Assembly (NCBI GenBank): GCA_003223595.1
Contig: QHVR01000492.1
Coordinates: 1 to 7,636, forward strand
Direction: 5' to 3'
Source of the DNA: Acidobacteriota bacterium
GTDB lineage: Bacteria > Acidobacteriota > Terriglobia > Terriglobales > Acidobacteriaceae
Length of the DNA: 7,636 nt
Part shown: piece after piece, positions 5,190-7,636 of the stretch
How the letters are laid out: each line of letters starts with the position of its first letter
Position numbering within the stretch: the stretch's first letter is position 1
Program-made: the position numbers and the translations under genes
Notes under the pieces: model-generated
Databases searched by the model: none
What the model was told of the DNA's origin: nothing
Seen by the model: the letters and a program-made list of their open reading frames with translations, nothing else

Positions 5190-6017
5190 CAGCTTCTCGC
5201 GCAGTAACTCTTCTACGTCGCCCATCTTTTCTCCCAGCAGGTTCAGCTTGCGGGCCAGGCCTTGAATTTCGGACTCGGCACGGCGGTTCACGTCGTAATC
5301 TAGCTCGCTGCGGAGGCGATCTTTGGTGTCCTGGCGGTTCTGGCTCATCATGATCACGGGCGCCTGAAGGGCTGCGAGCATGGACAAAAAGAGATTCAGC
5401 AAAATGAACGGGTAAGGATCCCATGCTCTTTTGCCCAGCAGAATCGAAGCACTTATGTAGACGACGAGACCCATCAAGAAGGACAGAATGAAGGTCCACG
5501 AGCCGCCGAATCCAGCCACGGCATCGGCGATGCGCTGGCCGAAGGTGGCTTCGCGATCGATGATTTCGTTGGGGTGGCGCATGGCTCGCAGGCGCACGAG
5601 CTGTTGCGCGGCGTGGAACTGGCGTCCCAGTACGCGAAGCATTTCCATGCCGGCCAGGGGCTTGCGCTGGAGGAGAATGGAGATGTCTTCGCGGTCCACT
5701 TCGACGCAGACGGCCTCGTCGACGGCGACGGCATCGGTCTGGTGCGGAGTCTGCTCGAGCATGGAGGCGAAACCGAAGAACTCGCCATGCGTGGGCTCGT
5801 CGACCACGACCTCCTGATGCTCCTGATCGACGGTGGTGACGCGAACGCGGCCGGAAACCACGACGTAAGCGCGTCCGGTGGAATCACCCATCTTGTAGAT
5901 GCGCTGGCGGGGATGAAACGTTCTCACTTCCACCTGGCCGGCGAGGACGGCGGTTTCGTCGTCGTTCAACGAGGCAAACAGGGGAACATGCTGCAACACT
6001 TCAGGATTACATGACAT
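5178..6017 (-). CDS. Cyclic-nucleotide-binding domain fused to DUF1003 membrane domain
   Basis: A 279-residue fusion. Residues about 11-130 are a Crp/cNMP-type beta-barrel (VPLFASLNDDE, IYKMGDSTGRAYVVVSGRVRV, GEFFGFASML). Residues about 155-265 are DUF1003, with its hallmark GGSWTFILSF, two membrane helices (about 174-194 and 202-223), DPYPFILLNLFLSMLAALQAP and MSQNRQDTKDR, then a charged, probably coiled C-terminus (to LREKLARE). There is no helix-turn-helix, so it is not a transcription factor; a membrane sensor is more likely. The phosphate-binding cassette has Gly78-Glu79, but the usual Pro-Arg-Ala/Ser-Ala reads Pro91-His-Gln-Thr, so the arginine that holds the cyclic phosphate is missing and nucleotide binding is doubtful. 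The start at 6017 is chosen because GGGAGA lies eight nt upstream; the longer frame from 6080 adds 21 residues without domain features. It is divergent from the SCO gene. The DUF1003 function is unknown. Confidence 0.9.
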   Translation of the reverse strand: MSCNPEVLQHVPLFASLNDDETAVLAGQVEVRTFHPRQRIYKMGDSTGRAYVVVSGRVRVTTVDQEHQEVVVDEPTHGEFFGFASMLEQTPHQTDAVAVDEAVCVEVDREDISILLQRKPLAGMEMLRVLGRQFHAAQQLVRLRAMRHPNEIIDREATFGQRIADAVAGFGGSWTFILSFLMGLVVYISASILLGKRAWDPYPFILLNLFLSMLAALQAPVIMMSQNRQDTKDRLRSELDYDVNRRAESEIQGLARKLNLLGEKMGDVEELLREKLARE

Positions 6018-6134
6018 GGAACTTTCTCCCAGTAGGATTCCGGAGCGCGTAGGATGGCACAAAGTGCGAGCGGCGAACAACCGGCAGGATCGTAGTTCGG
6101 CGGGTCATGGCGGCGTTTGTTAAATTGGTAGCAG
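6018..6134. promoter_or_regulatory. Divergent promoter region between cNMP/DUF1003 and SCO genes
   Basis: These 117 bp separate two divergently read genes and should hold both promoters. For the SCO direction an AT-rich TTAAAT (6120-6125) is a possible -10 box, but no good -35 partner is present at 16-18 nt. No clear operator such as a CopY- or CsoR-type palindrome was found. The location is well supported; individual boxes are not. Confidence 0.35.
6025..6030 (-). promoter_or_regulatory. Shine-Dalgarno deciding the cNMP/DUF1003 start
   Basis: Minus-strand GGGAGA, with eight nt between its last base (6025) and the ATG at 6017. This supports the short form beginning MSCNPEVL over an in-frame ATG at 6080. 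Confidence 0.6.
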
Positions 6135-7049
6135 GTGAATCCTCAAATTCAAGTCTTATCGCGCACTCTTATCGTTGGCATCGTGTGTGTGGCGGCTCTT
6201 TCGAGTTCTGCCTGCCATCGCACGAATGCCCCAGCCAACGCCAAGCGGTATCCGTTTACCGGGCGCATCGTTTCCGTTGACTCGAAGTCTGAGTCCGCGA
6301 CTATTGATGGCGACCTGATCCAGGGTTTCATGGAACCGATGGTGATGAGTTACAAATTCAAGCCTGCGTCGATGCTGCGGCAGGTTGCGCCGGGGGACTC
6401 GATTTCCGCCGAGGTGGTGGTGGTCGAGCCGGATGCGAACAATCGCGATGCCGGGCCCGACTACTGGCTGGAAAACGTGAAAGTGACTGGGCATGAGAAA
6501 TCGCGTCCCGCGCAGGGGCCCGGTGCGATGCATATCCCGCAGTCCGGAGAAGAGGTTCCAGACTTCTCTTTGACGAATCAGGATGGGAAACGCGTCTCGT
6601 TAAAGCAGTACCGGGGCAAGGTGCTGCTGGTTACGTTCATCTATACGCGGTGTCCGTTCCAGGATTTCTGTCCGCGGATGAGCCGCAACTTCGACGAGAT
6701 TTATAAGCAGATGGGAGAGGATGGGGCGATGCATCTGTTGAGCATCAGCTTCGATCCGGAGCACGACACGCCCAAGGTGCTGCGCAAGTATGGATTCTCG
6801 GTGGCGCATACGCAGGATGCGGCGTTGTTCAAACGCTGGGAATTTGCCGTGCCGCGAGCGGCGGATCTGCCGAGAATCGCTGATTTTTTCGCGCTAACGG
6901 TCACGCCGGAAGGTGGGCTCATTACGCACAATCTGAGCACGGCAGTGATTGGGCCCGACGGCAAGATCGTGAACTGGTATCACGGGGGCGACTGGCAGGT
7001 TTCTGATTTAATGAAAGATGCCGCGGGGGCGCGGGTCCCAAGAGCTTAA
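6135..7049 (+). CDS. SCO1/SenC-type copper chaperone with N-terminal CusF-like domain
   Basis: A 304-residue exported protein that probably delivers copper to the CuA site of cytochrome c oxidase. The start is GTG 6135. The N-terminus is a signal sequence (TLIVGIVCVAALSSSAC); C27 may be a lipid anchor, though the lipobox SSAC is not ideal. Residues about 38-120 resemble the CusF-like copper-binding fold (PFTGRIVSVD, GFMEPMVMSYKF); M69 and M71 match the MxM ligands, while the CusF His and Trp positions appear to be Asp/Gly and Phe. Residues about 135-295 are the SCO/thioredoxin-like domain: VPDFSLTNQDGKRVSLKQYRG, then the copper site in TRCPFQDFCPRM with C173 and C179 spaced CX5C instead of CX3C, and H265 in THNLSTAVIGPDGKI as third ligand. 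Soil Acidobacteria commonly have this CP..DFCP variant (from memory). The VKOR gene follows after 22 nt, implying an operon. Confidence 0.92.
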   Translation: MNPQIQVLSRTLIVGIVCVAALSSSACHRTNAPANAKRYPFTGRIVSVDSKSESATIDGDLIQGFMEPMVMSYKFKPASMLRQVAPGDSISAEVVVVEPDANNRDAGPDYWLENVKVTGHEKSRPAQGPGAMHIPQSGEEVPDFSLTNQDGKRVSLKQYRGKVLLVTFIYTRCPFQDFCPRMSRNFDEIYKQMGEDGAMHLLSISFDPEHDTPKVLRKYGFSVAHTQDAALFKRWEFAVPRAADLPRIADFFALTVTPEGGLITHNLSTAVIGPDGKIVNWYHGGDWQVSDLMKDAAGARVPRA

Positions 7050-7071
7050 CCGCGCGCGGAGTCGGGGGAAT

Positions 7072-7524
7072 ATGAAATACGTTCTATTGATCCTGGCGGT
7101 GTTGGGGATGGTGGTGTCCGCACTGGCGTTGCGGGAACATTACCGCGAATATGGCGATTCGCCGTGCAGCATCAACGAGCACTGGGATTGCGGCGTGGTG
7201 AATCACAGCAAGTATGCGCTGGTGGGCGGGGCGGTTCCGGCATTGAAAACGGTGCCTGGGTTGGGCGCGCTTCCGGTGGCGACTGCGGGGATTATCGGAT
7301 ACTTGGTGATGGCTGCGCTGGCGTGGTTTCGAGCCTATCGAGTGTTGCTTGTTTTTACCCTCGCGGGACTGGCATTCTCGCTGTATCTGGCGACGATCGA
7401 GAAGAATGTTCTTGGGGTGTGGTGCATTTATTGCGTGATCTCGCTGGGGATCATTGGCGCGATGTGCATCGTAAATCTCGGCGCGGTCATCGCCGGAGCG
7501 ATGCGGGCAGCGAGAGCGGCATGA
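7072..7524 (+). CDS. Vitamin K epoxide reductase (VKOR) family protein
   Basis: A 150-residue inner-membrane thiol oxidase. Bacterial VKORs take electrons from a periplasmic DsbA- or thioredoxin-like partner and pass them to quinone, driving disulfide formation; they replace DsbB. All key residues are present: the loop pair C32 and C40 (SPCSINEHWDCGVVNHSKYA), the conserved Ser45 next to it, and the quinone-site CxxC, C118-I-Y-C121. Four membrane helices are visible (about 3-20, 66-86, 90-108 and 117-143). No fused thioredoxin domain is present, so a separate partner is needed; the SCO protein upstream is one candidate, a DsbA elsewhere another. ATG 7072 is preferred, with GGAG at 7058-7061; an upstream in-frame ATG at 7018 would overlap the SCO gene and add 18 charged residues before helix 1. 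C132 in helix 4 is an extra cysteine. Confidence 0.92.
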   Translation: MKYVLLILAVLGMVVSALALREHYREYGDSPCSINEHWDCGVVNHSKYALVGGAVPALKTVPGLGALPVATAGIIGYLVMAALAWFRAYRVLLVFTLAGLAFSLYLATIEKNVLGVWCIYCVISLGIIGAMCIVNLGAVIAGAMRAARAA

Positions 7525-7528
7525 CCGC

Positions 7529-7636
7529 TTAGCCTCTTTCGAAGGCATGTTTTTTTTCTAAATCCTCGAGGGCTTGGCGCCGCGCCGCCTCGAAGCGCTC
7601 TGTCTGATTCATCAGCCCAGTGGTGGGCTCGGCCCA
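7529..7636 (-). CDS. C-terminal end of an unrecognised gene; 5' part outside window
   Basis: The minus strand is open from the window edge to a TAA at 7529-7531, giving 35 residues that end LEDLEKKHAFERG. The stretch is rich in Glu, Arg, Lys and Ala with helical, possibly coiled-coil, character (QTERFEAARRQALEDLEKK), as expected for a protein C-terminus. The stop lies only four nt past the VKOR stop on the opposite strand, a typical convergent arrangement. No family can be named from this fragment. An in-frame Met nine residues in would allow a 27-residue small protein, but a longer gene running into the neighbouring sequence is more likely. Confidence 0.55.
   Translation of the reverse strand, partial: WAEPTTGLMNQTERFEAARRQALEDLEKKHAFERG
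7532..7557 (+). terminator. Possible weak intrinsic terminator of the SCO-VKOR operon
   Basis: GCCT (7532-7535) and AGGC (7543-7546) can pair around a seven-nt loop and are followed, after three nt, by eight T (7550-7557). It begins eight nt after the VKOR stop codon, where a terminator is expected. The stem is only four pairs and the element lies inside the convergent gene fragment, where the T run also encodes lysines, so it may be coincidental. Confidence 0.3.

Noticed and set aside
5161..5190. GATTCGAATC resembling a tRNA T-loop
   Set aside because: Flanking bases do not form a five-pair T stem on either strand, no anticodon arm or acceptor stem is present, and it overlaps the end of a coding gene; it is simply a palindrome.
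1..7636. Mobile element, CRISPR, toxin-antitoxin or defence system
   Set aside because: No transposase, integrase, repeat-spacer pattern, nuclease or toxin-like gene is seen; every sizeable supported frame is a metabolic, transport, redox or signalling gene.

Overview
The window (7,636 bp, GC-rich, densely coding) looks like a chromosomal segment from an Acidobacteriota bacterium, probably of the Terriglobia/Koribacter kind. This is inferred from gene style: a TonB-dependent receptor with an N-terminal carboxypeptidase-regulatory-like domain preceded by a small exported CCRR-type Cys-rich protein, a SCO protein with a CX5C copper site fused to a CusF-like domain, and a VKOR. No database search was possible. 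I see no IS element, CRISPR array, rRNA or tRNA.

Layout. (1) 2-1217, plus strand: the 3' end of an acyl-CoA synthetase, then a DUF962/Mpo1-like membrane protein, then a DoxX-family membrane protein. Gaps of 21 and 25 nt suggest one operon, possibly acting on membrane-associated or fatty-acyl substrates. (2) 1218-1433: a non-coding leader with a candidate promoter and a G-quadruplex-type run of five G tracts. (3) 1434-4135, plus strand: a small exported Cys-rich protein and a large TonB-dependent receptor, separated by an 86-nt spacer with a strong hairpin just before the receptor's ribosome binding site. (4) 4136-4386: a 251-bp convergent intergenic region with no gene or convincing terminator. 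(5) 4387-6017, minus strand: an exported DinB-like four-helix protein with an expanded repeat in its signal peptide, and upstream of it a cyclic-nucleotide-binding-domain/DUF1003 membrane fusion. (6) 6018-6134: divergent promoter region. (7) 6135-7524, plus strand: a SCO1/SenC-type copper chaperone with an N-terminal CusF-like domain, followed 22 nt later by a vitamin K epoxide reductase (VKOR) family protein. (8) 7529-7636, minus strand: the C-terminal end of an unrecognised gene whose stop codon lies 4 nt from the VKOR stop.

How the genes may work together: the clearest functional unit is SCO-VKOR, combining periplasmic copper delivery (probably to the CuA site of cytochrome oxidase) with thiol oxidation. 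The acyl-CoA ligase-Mpo1-like-DoxX unit may handle odd or 2-hydroxy fatty acids. The Cys-rich protein-TonB receptor pair is an outer-membrane uptake unit of unknown ligand; copper is one guess. The window looks mostly like ordinary chromosome with several less-described pieces, not a defence or mobile island.
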